A DNA stretch of 64,000 nt, taken from assembly GCA_026874595.1 (NCBI GenBank), contig CM049313.1:39956659-40020658 (forward strand), given 5' to 3'. The translations under genes were made by a program, and so were the position numbers. Positions 51,494-61,433 of this stretch are shown here, piece after piece. The notes under the pieces were generated by a model that saw only the letters and a list, made by a program, of their open reading frames with translations, was not told where the DNA came from and did not search any database. This DNA is from Sipunculus nudus. Taxonomy: Eukaryota; Annelida; Sipuncula; Golfingiida; Sipunculidae. How positions within the stretch are numbered: position 1 is the stretch's first letter; every line of letters starts with the position of its first letter.

Positions 51494-52974
51494 GGACCTA
51501 TGGGTCACGGCGCTCAGCTGATCATGATTGAACTATTAATGTATCACCATTGTGATACTATATTTAGTCGACAAACCTTACGAATATCATGGACCTATTA
51601 GGCTATTATAAAGGAATATAATGTCATATGTGAGTAAATCATGTATGAAATTACCTGACTGATGGATTAATATGGAGTAAATATAGTGGTTTATTTTTTA
51701 TTTATTTGGGAGCTGTTGAAAATAGCAATATATTTGAGCAAATATGAATGCAATGACAGAACACTAAGCAGTGGTAGAATGATGATAAGGCTATTTGTTG
51801 AAGGATCTATAGTGTATGGAAGTCCGCAAGATTTCAATTTGACATATATAATGTTATTATTAACTATGCTGAAGAGTGGATTTATGAATTGTGACTGTAT
51901 GACATGATATCTCTTAGGTCTTGACAAGGTACATTATATTGATGCCCACCACGTCTACATATTACACAATACTGACATAATTTCTGGCACGTACATAAGT
52001 AACAAACAGTTATACAATATATAAAAATATGAATATATCTGATTCAACTTGTTCTCATTTACTGAGGCTGACATTGGGATGGGGTTCGGAGAAGGAAACA
52101 GTGTGGGCAGCAAGGAGGGTTGGATGTAGAGAGAAAAGGAGATAGAGTGAGAGGGACGGAGCATTCAACAGTACTTAAACACCTGGACGGTTAAAATCTA
52201 AAATATTATGAAATGAAAATAAAGTCTGAGAGAAAGAGGTAATCTAGGCTATGGTTGGTTGATATGATTGAAGAAATTGTTGCAAATAATATTTTAAGAT
52301 CTGACTTTGCGTTTTCATTGGATACCTTTTTGACAGGCTGTTGACAGTTCAACATTTTACACATTTGTCTAATGAGATCCAATTTTTTTAATTTAAACTT
52401 TAATTAAACTTTTTTTTCTATTTTATGATATGTATACAGTTGCTATAAAATCCCCACTCCACAGGCGGAAGGACTTGAAGAGGGGGGGGGTGGGTTACGA
52501 TGGGAGTTACAACGCCTCTGTCTCTCTGTATATATTTTCTTCAAATTATTAAATTTTATGCTATAGCAATAGCACTATTGTTGACAGTGCGAAAGAGCAA
52601 GGACTTAGTGGGGTGGGGAAAGGGGATGGTGGGAGTTACAATACCCTTGCATATACGTACAGGATATGAAATTTAATTAATCAGAGCTTACAGGAAAAAA
52701 AAGTTTATTTATAATTATTAAATATTTAAAAACAGGCAAGAAAGCTAGAGAAACAAAGCAAATAATTTTAATTCCCATTCTTCTGAGCCAGGAAATTATG
52801 AACAATTTTTACATAAATTCCTTTTTTTATAACATCATTTTTTTCCAGGTTTGAAAATGTAACTATACATTTAGAGTATAACATATATATGTGAATATTT
52901 CAGTTGATTCACATTTCTTAATTGCATCAACATATATATCTAATAAATTAGGTTTATAGTACCTGTCAACAGAA

Positions 52975-53080
52975 TGGGGTGGAGGGAGGAAGGGAGGCAT
53001 AGGGGTGAGAGAGAGAGAAAGAGAGAGAGAAAAATAGAGCTAGAAAGAGAGAAAGGGAAAGAGAGAGAGGAGAAAGGCTC
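52975..53080 (+). repeat. Purine-rich (GA)n tract
   Basis: gagagagagaaagagagaga-type low complexity, with G-rich flank ggtggagggaggaagggagg. Open frames on the minus strand are artefacts of it. Confidence 0.85.
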
Positions 53081-54163
53081 TCTGGTAATTACTGCCTGAC
53101 CCAGCCTGACCCAGACACTCACAGAAGCAGTAGGCAAGGAGTGAAGGTGTTATGTAACAGCCTGGAACACTGTTAACCAATGACTTGATGTAAACATTCA
53201 AGACATGGTGCTATAAATATGGGTCACTGTGCTCAGCTGAAGTTGACCTTGAAAGTAAAAATCTAAAATAATAATGGAGATCAAGTCTAAGAGGAAAAGG
53301 TAATATATGCCATGGCTGGTTGACATGATTGGTTTGTATTGATGAGTGAGAAATTGTTGCAAATAATATTTTGTGACCAAACCATGCATTCTCTAATATC
53401 AAAATTGAAGCATGTGAGCAGTTTGTGAACATAAGATGTATATTATTACCATGATCATTGGCTGGCTTTTTGATAATTTGTTGACAGTTCAGTAGTTTAC
53501 ACATTTGCTCAATTTGATCTATTTTACATAATATATATTATTAAATATATGTATTTTTATTTTATAAAATGTATACAGTTGAAATATAACTGATGTCTCC
53601 AGTCCCCAGATGCAAGGACCTGGTGGTGGTGGTTGGGGGGGGGGGGAGGGCTGGAATGATGGGAGTTACAACATCTCTGTATTAACATAGTGTATATACA
53701 TATAGGATTTCCACTTAATTCAACAGTACTTACAGGATTAAATAGTTCATTCACAATTACATAATATTTAAAAAAGGACAGACAGACTGTTAGACAAACA
53801 AAGCTGATAATATATTTTAATATTTTAAAGTTTTTCATCTGCAATATTACACTTTGCTTTCAAATTTCAGACTTTAATGGCTTAAATCCATACACATACA
53901 GCAAATGAAAGTTATTTCAACAGTGCTTAAAGGAAAAATTTCATAATTAGTATATATATTTAATGATAATTGAGAGATGATGGACAGACAAGAGCTGATC
54001 ACTTTATGTTCCATTCTCCTGGGGCAAGAATATGTTTCAATATTAGATCTTAATGTTTTCTAATCCAATTATCTTTCAAATTGAAAAAATTGTACACATT
54101 TGCAATAATAACTAATGTCCCAGTGCACAGGTGACGGTGAGGTGCTAAGGATCAATGACAGCC

Positions 54164-54186
54164 GGGGGGGGGGGGGGGGGGGGGGA
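54164..54186. repeat. Poly-G run
   Basis: About 22 consecutive G. Similar shorter runs lie at 53633-53646 and 54450-54466 and mark the same duplicated unit in family C. Length may be wrong in assembly. Confidence 0.9.
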
Positions 54187-55930
54187 AGAGATGGGATTAA
54201 CAACACTTTTGCATAAACATTCAGGGCAAACAAAGCCTGATCTCCAATTCTGCTGAGGCTCGAACATAATGAACACATGTTTGTATTAGATCCTCATTTT
54301 TTTATTTTAAGTTAAATTTGTATACATTTCCAATATAACATATATTTCTGAATATAAACGTTGATTCATAATTCTAAATTGCATCATCATAAATCTCAAT
54401 CTTGTCATGTAACACCACATCATGCATACAAATGTATATTTATATATTCATGGGGGGGGGGAGGGGGTATGAGAACAATTGTACACCTGTCACAGCAGGG
54501 GATCTCCCCCAGTGACTGAAACAAATCAGAAACCCTGGCATAGCTGACTTCCAGTGACCTGGAGTGGCCTACCTGCATCTGGAACAAAGCAAGTGACTAC
54601 AATAGAGCCTCAAGATAAAATTTAATAACTAGCCTAATTTTCAACCTTTTAGTTTCAAATTTCAGATTTAAACACAATAAATACTTATGTTTACATTCTG
54701 AGAAAATTAAATCAACAGTACTCACAGGAAAAAAATTTGCCATGGTCAAAGTTGGGTAAAATTTCAGGTATTGATTTTATGTTTATGCTAATACCTTATA
54801 AAATTTACAAAATACAGATCTAATTTTGGGTATACAATTGAATCTTAATTAAACAAAGTTATATACTTGAAAAAAATTCTCTAGCTTCAATAATTTTCAT
54901 GTTACCTGAGTAAATATTTTTCCTGATTTTTTACAAAGTCAATTTTTTTTGTGCACATAACTTAAAACAATTACGCAATACTGACATCATTTCTGGCATG
55001 TGCATAGCGAATGTATAGAAAAATATGTATATTATATATGATCAAAGTCAGATCAGTGGTTTTGATACTAGGCAGTCCTGAAGTGTAACAAAGGGTTTTT
55101 AATGAAAAAATGAAGTTTTTCATTAATATCTCAAAGGAATTAAGTTCTGGTGACCAAATTCTTGGCATGGTAGGGGATTTTGGAGACATCTTACTGTATG
55201 CCTAATTTAAGGAACTTAGAGCTGAAGCTGGGGAGCTGAGCTCTAGCAAACTGCATAACATTAGGTTGATGTAAACAATATGTGACATGGTGCTTGAAAA
55301 CTTGAATAAAATCTACAGTTTTTGATCAAGTGGTTTCAAATTTTAAATGTTAACAGTTGAAATGCTAACAAAAACATGCTTTGAAAATTAAATCTACAGC
55401 AGTTACAGGAAAAAAACGTGCCATGGTCAAAGTTGGGCAAAGTTTAAGGTACCAATTTTTTATTTTTGCTAATATTTTAAAAAATTTAAAAGATTTTGAT
55501 CAAATTTTGGGTATACAATTTAATTTTGATTAATAAAAGTTATATTACTGGAAAAAAAGAGCTTAGCTTTAACAAGTTTTGTGTTAAGTGATCAAATTTT
55601 TTTCCTGATCATTTACAAAATGCATTATGTTTGGGCCCATAACTTTTTTAAATTATATAATACAGACCCAATTTCTGGCATGTCCATAGGAACTATATAG
55701 AGGATTATTTATGGTAAAGATGAGGAAAAACAGATGAGTGGTTTTGATATTAGGCAGTCCTGAAGTGTGAAAATAGGATTTTAATAAAAAATTGAGGTTT
55801 TTCCTTAATTTCTCAAAGGAACGAAGTCGCAAAGACCCAGTTTTCGGTTTGGTAGGAGATCTTGGGGATATCTAACATTATGCTGAATTTTGGATTCCTA
55901 GGTCTTACGGTTTCAAAACGTGCCACATCT

Positions 55931-56000
55931 ACGGACGGACGGACGGACGGACGGACGGACGGACGGACGGACGGACGGACAGACGGACGGACGACGGACA
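55931..56000 (+). repeat. (ACGG)n microsatellite
   Basis: About 17 ACGG tetramers with two interruptions, immediately 5' of the family C terminal hairpin. Element E has a degenerate version (gaaggacggaatgacggac) in the same place. Confidence 0.95.
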
Positions 56001-56149
56001 ATGGACCATGACTATAGCTCAGATGACTTATAGTCAGCTGAGCTAAAAACCTTCATCATCTTTAAAAATTAATGAGATGAGCTATAGTGAAAGGTCAAAC
56101 ACATTCAACAAGCCACACCTGAATATTTTATGAGGCTGCATTTAGATAA

Positions 56150-56395
56150 CAAACATTTACTTTTCATATACCTTCAAACACTAATCAAAGTTGTGACTAT
56201 CACAGCGAATGGTGTTCAATTTCATCCCCAGGGAATAAGAAAGCAAGCTTTTTATGGGGCTGTATTTGGATAACATTTATGGGGCTGTATTTGGATAGCA
56301 AACATTTACTTTTCATATACCTTCAAACACTAATCAAAGTTCTGACCATCACACTGAATGGTGTTCAATTTCATCCCCAGGGAATAAAAAAACAA
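56150..56395 (+). repeat. 148-bp direct duplication
   Basis: aacatttacttttcatatac, cttcaaacactaatcaaagt, and gaatggtgttcaatttcatc occur at about 56150-56240 and again at about 56298-56390 with few changes. A smaller duplication, atggggctgtatttggata, lies between. Recent tandem event in intron. Confidence 0.88.
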
Positions 56396-56432
56396 GCTTC
56401 TGGTATTCAACTGACCAGTAAGAGATAACAAG

Positions 56433-57333
56433 TGACCCATGGGTCATGACGCTTAGCTGACTGACATGTTGACAATATGTCCTTGCACAGGAAACTAATT
56501 AAAATAATATAGGTGGCATCATCATTTGTGCATATTAGCTTAAGTTCATCAAGACCCATTAGCACACCAAATTTGATGAAAATCCAACCAGCCTTTCCTG
56601 AGAAACCTGGCAATTTGTGTGTAATTTTCATTACTTCTGGGATGATCAAACATACCCTAAAACTCTAGGAATATAGGTCACAGTGACCCAATTTCAGGTT
56701 TTGAAGGGAGAACTTTTGAGGAACTCTCAGGATGCCAAGTGAAAAGATTCTGGGTCCAATGGTTATGATTTGTGCCCTACTTTGGAATCAAATTATAAAA
56801 TATGCTGGGGTGCTCTTAAAGCCCCATTGCTCATAGGATATGGGTAAGAGAGACTGAATTTCATGTTTTCACAGAGACTTTTCATGGACCTCCCTGCATA
56901 TCAAGAGAGAAGATTCTAGGTCCAGTTGTTATGATTTGTGCCCTGTTAACAGATGACCACATCTTTTAAGGTCTCAAAAATAGAGAAAAAAAAAAAATGT
57001 AAAAAAAATAAAAATATACAGGAAGCACCACCAGTCTGTAGAAACTGATGAAACACTCCATGATCAGTATCTATGCAAAGAATCATGGTGATCAATGCAT
57101 TTGTTGTTCAGATACTTGAGCTTTTGTATCAAATTTTTCATTATTCTGGGGGTACTTCGAAGCCCCATAGCTCGAAGAATATGGGTAACAGAGACCTAAT
57201 TCCAGGTTTTCAAGGAGAAATTTCATGGACCTCCCTGGATGTCAAGTTAGAAGATTCCAGGTTCAGCAGTTACGATTTGTGCCCTGTTAACAGACAGACG
57301 CTATTTTCAGATGACTTGCAGTCAGCTGAGCTA
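56433..57333 (+). mobile_element. Family C element, shorter copy
   Basis: The 5' end is a perfect 14-bp palindrome TGACCCATGGGTCA (56433-56446), then AGCTGACT at 56455. The 3' end is agatgact-tgc-AGTCAGCTGAGCTA at about 57309-57332, the same right arm as 56015-56045 with a truncated left arm. The body holds three diverged units starting near 56655, 56805 and 57150 (ggaatat.ggt, cagagacc.aattt-aggttt, gacctccctgga-.tcaag, ggttatgatttgtgccct). Confidence 0.68.
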
Positions 57334-58059
57334 AAAATACATGGTATGAAGGTAGAAGGAGCCCTGTTGACCCAAACCTACATTCTTTGGGTTTGTCCTG
57401 TGTTATAAGAGAAGTTGGCCCAGCAGGTCTGTACTAATCTGTGCCCGCCAGGAGAAGTCCCCCGTTGTACAACAGTGATAGTTGCCTGTATACCTATGAC
57501 TGCACAAGCTGAAGCCATTGCCAGTGACTACCTGTCAATAGTGTCATTGGGTCCTCCATTTTTTATTTCCAGAAGTAAATTGTATATATACTGTATTTTG
57601 ACTTCTGACAACAGACTTGTGACAACCAGGTCAAACTGTGTACAACAGCTGGCAGAAGGTAATTGCTTTTGAAATGTTTGCCAAGAATGAATCAGTCAGC
57701 ATTTCCCTAAGGCATGGAGGACACAGCATTATGAGGACAGTCCAAAGGCACAAATATGTCTGCTTTGAGAATTTTGTGGCGATAGGACCCATAGCCACTA
57801 AGTATAGGTCATACTCAAGCACATCATTGACTACATCTCTCATCATGGATTATAGTAGGATACAGCAGACAATGTGAAATTATTTGTTCTTCAGCTTATT
57901 GTACTTTTCAAGGCACAAGTGCAACATTCTAAATTTGGTAAAATATTTTTCCATAATTCATTTTTATTCTTGTACAGGAACTCCATAAAAAGTAATAAAA
58001 GGTTCATTCTGAGTTAATAATATTTTCCCATGCTCTGATTAAAATGTCTGTATAAAAAA

Positions 58060-58662
58060 TAATCTTGAAAACAAGGGCACCACAAAGCAGAGCATCCCCT
58101 CACATGGGAGCATAATTATACTGGGTGTATTACAGTGTGAAAATGAGCAGGGTAGCTCTGTGACCTTGATCTTTGAATTCATGCTCAATAGAATTTTTCA
58201 TCTGTGGATGGATGAGCCATACGTGCAAGATGAACGGTTTTAGTCAAAAGGTTTGGCTTAAAATGGGTCCACAAGCTTTTTCAAGAAGCAGGTCCTGTGG
58301 GCTTGACCTTTGACTCCGGCACCTCATAATTCATAGGGTTCTTCATCCATGGGTGGGTAAGCTATATGTACAAGATGAAAGGTTAAAGTCAAACTGTTTG
58401 GCTAAAAATGGGTCCACAAGCTTTTTCAAGAAGTTGGTCCTGTGGCCTTTACGTTTGACCATGTGACGTCAAAATCGAAAGGGTTCTTCATCCATGGGTG
58501 GGTGAGCCATATTTTCAAGAAGAAAGGTTTTGGTCAAATGGTTTGGCTTAAAATGGGTCAACAAGCAAATTCCAGACAGATGAACAGACAGGTACACCAA
58601 CAGACAGAGGAACAGATGTGGTTACTATATCCCCTCCTGCAACTTTGTTGCAAGGGGATAAT
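58060..58662 (+). mobile_element. Non-autonomous element, family D
   Basis: The 3' end is a hairpin at 58628-58660 with arms TATCCCCTCCTGCAAC and GTTGCAAGGGGATA around TTT. The 5' end has ATCCCCT at 58094-58100 after gggcaccacaaagcagagc, which may be a decayed stem. The body has three tandem units of about 140 bp starting near 58140, 58280 and 58425 (gttcttcatccatgggtggg, aaggtt-tagtcaaa, gtttggct-aaaatgggtc, acaagctttttcaagaag). A run of acagac/acagag strings precedes the hairpin. Confidence 0.7.
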
Positions 58663-60217
58663 AAGGCAGACAGGTGTAGCTAATGGAGTATAAATATTAC
58701 CTGTGTGAACACTGACAGGACACTGATTCAACATTTCTTATACAAGTATTATCAAGGAATCGAGAAGGAGTAACTGATAAACTAATTTATGTCTAGTCAA
58801 GAAAAATCTGCAATACCAACATTAACCAAGTTAACCTACAGCCAGTCACTGGAATCTAATGTGAAAGGAGTAACTAACTTATGGAGATCCTGGATATCTG
58901 ACGCCTCACGCATTAACTATCATAAGGCAAGTCCTGGTAATCTGATATCCTGTGGATAAATTAACTTTACGGCAGGCATGAAAACCAGTTACAGAAACAT
59001 ATGTTGACATCAGTGTATGTGGTAAGTGTTCAGCACATCACCAAAGGAGCCACTGTAGTGTGCTGCAGATCTGGGCAAACATCATTGTTGGAAGTTAAAA
59101 ATAATAAAAAATAATAAAAAACTCACATTCATCTGAATGAAAGCTTTTTCATTACATTCTTTTGATATGTTTGTTTTCTTCTGTTTACATTTTCATTATT
59201 TTGAAGAAAACATTACTTAATTATGGTTTGTAAGTCCTACTTTTATTATAACAGTCTTTATGGAATAAAATGTAGATGCCCTGGTGGTGTTTGAACTGAG
59301 GTGTGATTGAAGGTGGGGGTCATTCTGTATGAAGGTGAGGATAATTCAAAACCTTTGCTAATTTTAATTCTTATCCTTAACTACGTACCCACCAGGCTGT
59401 GTACCATCATATCTTGTCATTAGAATGCAGGGTCGCTGCTGAGAGTGAAGTATGTTTAAATCCCTTCATGGAAATTGTAGCATGTTTCTTTAGTGGAAGA
59501 TTTTTCCCAATTTATTTTCTGCCTATATACCCTTGCTTTATTAACTTAGGAAAACTGTGATCTAACACAGATGGATTTACAATTACAGGTAAAGTGTCAT
59601 AAAAATTGAGGGGATGTGATGGAACAAGAATTATACAGGTTGTCATGTAAACATTACTGTTTTTATATGAGAATTATCCACCAGACTAGGTGATGTGTTT
59701 CTTACAACTCTACAAGTGTATTTTGGACCTTTCAAAGTTATTTTAAAACCAGTTAATCCAAAATGCATTTCCTTGTCAATATGAAACCATTTACCATATT
59801 TCAGAGTGTAAATGGTTTGTACATTTAAAATGTCACATTTTTTTATGGGAATCTGAGGTCTAAAGAAAATATTATCTCTATATACATTAAACATAGATCT
59901 CAGCATCTCTGTCATGCTTAGGTAATTTCTAGTTTCTAGGCTATTCTGGGAAACTATAATATAAGTAAGGGAAACATTAAGCAAGAGTTATTTTTATAAC
60001 AATAAAAAAGAAAAATTAATCGTGGTTGAAGGCTTAAAGTTAGCAAATACAAATAAAACCTGTTTGATGCAACAACTTTTTCAAGCATTGTAAGAGGTCT
60101 CGGCTATAACTAAAGTGGATCTGATATCTGATGATAAACATGGTAGAGAATTCAGCTGAAGGGCCAGACAAGAACGGCAGCAACCAGCTCAGGTGTGTGG
60201 TATAAAATTCGAATTAC
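58663..60217. other. Intron sequence, no supported feature
   Basis: AT-rich. A 113-codon minus-strand open frame at 59984-59643 has no domain signal and no suitable splice sites in phase. Confidence 0.45.
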
Positions 60218-60333
60218 CGTCTTCTTCTTGCTGTCTGCGACGGTCCTCCTCTCTCTCCATTTCTTGCATTTCCCTGATAACACGCTGAACTTCTTCATTG
60301 TGTGGCTGCTGCTGCAGGTTGTCACGATCTGAT
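60218..60333 (-). CDS. APBA: APBA exon: charged, coiled-coil-prone N-terminal segment
   Basis: The acceptor is ttttccttctcattcattcag and the donor is GAAGACG|gtaatt. The 116-bp exon carries 1 base completing a codon, 38 codons, then 1 base. It encodes a Gln/Glu/Arg-rich stretch with the core EEVQRVIREMQEMEREEDRR, which has helical heptad character and could form a short coiled coil. The final G joins the AT of exon 43734 to make Asp. The Mint N-terminus is variable and carries binding sites for partners such as Munc18 and CASK in vertebrates; I cannot map a specific site here. The intron to the next exon is 16.5 kb and full of transposable elements. An alternative acceptor 5 bases further in (AGATCAG|ATCG) is possible but would change the frame. 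Confidence 0.8.
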
Positions 60334-61128
60334 CTGAATGAATGAGAAGGAAAAATTACTCAGCAGCTGTACCTAAAGGATTCAGCATCAGGCTGGGCTC
60401 CTCAGAACTTAACTTAACCTTACATCAACATTCACCTATAAACAGGGAATATATAATGGACTCTGAACCCTGCAGGTACAAATTAGTGCATAACAAAGGG
60501 TCAGTTCTCTGTTATACATAATATGGTACATACACCTTAAATTTCATATTAAAATATAATTGATGATTGCATATACCACTTAATTATATGTATTCATGTT
60601 CAATCTCTTTAACTTAACAAAAGACCACTGTGGTCTGTGTTGAACCTAATCAGAAACATGCAATAAATGAAATGATTAAATTCCTCACCCACATACACAA
60701 TACTCACCTGAAGCACACTTGAGCTCAACATTTACAAAGAAGAATTATGCTCTTATAGGTCATAAATACAGCAACATCATATTACAAATTATTTTCCAAC
60801 TGATTGCAAAAAAAAAATCCTTTAATTTGTCTATATTTACTAATTAAAATATAATGAAAGAGGATTCCACTGTATAGAGAAGATACAGGACATGATGAGG
60901 ATTAACTTACCATATTTCCCTCACCTCTGACATCTACCCTTGACCTCTGATCTCGCAATCCAAGCACTACAACTAACTTACCGTCAATACTTCAACATTC
61001 TGATCAATGATTTGGAATTCTGACTTTTTAATTTTTGCACATATACTGTCCTATTCTTGACCTATGAAATTAACTTTGAACTCTGACCCTTAAACTTTGA
61101 CCATTGACAATTTGACCTGCGTACTCAC

Positions 61129-61279
61129 CCTTCTGTAGGCACAACATAATCAGACAGTTTGACGAGATAGAACTGTTTTCCATGTTTAAAGAGGTAACAG
61201 ATTTGTCCAAATCCTTTGCAGACTGGCTGCATGATAAGCAATGTACTGGACCAGTCAGAAGAAATCAGGAGGTTTTTCT
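61129..61279 (-). CDS. Tentative upstream exon of APBA, or remnant of another coding sequence
   Basis: The acceptor context is gctgcttattctcag and the donor is GAAGG|gtgagtac. The exon is 2 bases, 49 codons, then 2 bases (GG), which joins in phase to the next exon (A of 60333) to make Gly. The open frame ends ..FYLVKLSDYVVPTE. Unlike the other N-terminal exons it is rather hydrophobic and cysteine-containing (LLIMQPVCKGFGQICYLF), which is unusual for a Mint N-terminus. The same frame continues upstream of the acceptor to a TGA at 61304-61302, and is open again for 43 codons from 61433, so this may instead be a decayed coding fragment from an element or another gene. I do not recognise the protein. 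The phase match alone has about a one in three chance. Confidence 0.35.
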
Positions 61280-61433
61280 CTGAGAATAAGCAGCATCTAT
61301 GTCATGACAGCGGTTCCATCTTGAGAGCTGGTGCCAGCTCTTCAATCTTGTCCTGCGGGAAATGATTCTGCCACCCATACTGGATCATTTGCATAAGTTT
61401 GTGATGGCATGATGTATCATGTTTAAAGATATG

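Larger units (their letters stand above)
51494..56045 (+). mobile_element. Nested or duplicated family C elements
   Basis: 5' ends are seen at 51495-51506 (GACC/GGTC hairpin, then GCTCAGCTGA at 51512) and near 53213 (tatgggtcac, then GCTCAGCTGA at 53231). A single 3' end is the hairpin 56015-56045 with arms TAGCTCAGATGACT and AGTCAGCTGAGCTA around TAT, preceded by an (ACGG)n tract. The body is made of diverged duplications: 52190-52700 resembles 53255-53780 and part of 54110-54270 (gggagttacaac, G-runs, ggaaattgttgcaaataat), and 54710-55200 resembles 55385-55860 (gccatggtcaaagttggg, ttttgggtatacaatt, aggcagtcctgaagtgt). No coding region. Confidence 0.65.
1..61279 (-). other. APBA: APBA/Mint (X11) transcription unit, partial at both ends
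   Basis: This is the span of the only gene supported here, read on the minus strand. The exons in order are 61279-61129 (tentative), 60333-60218, 43734-43648, 33610-33173, 31144-31035, 28432-28402, 21989-21838, tentative microexons 18430-18425 and 11655-11641, and 9646-9560. Every junction among the seven firm exons has AG/GT borders and matching phase, which is strong evidence for one gene. Known family facts: Mint adaptors are cytosolic scaffolds that bind APP-family tails through a PTB domain and sort membrane proteins at synapses and the Golgi through two C-terminal PDZ domains. Neither the second half of the PTB domain nor the PDZ domains is in the window, so the gene continues past position 1. 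No promoter or start codon for the full-length protein was found, so the 5' end probably lies beyond 64000 or in an unrecognised exon. Confidence 0.85.

Noticed and set aside
55813-56001. Minus-strand frame with repeated VRPS residues
   Set aside because: It is a translation of the (ACGG)n microsatellite.
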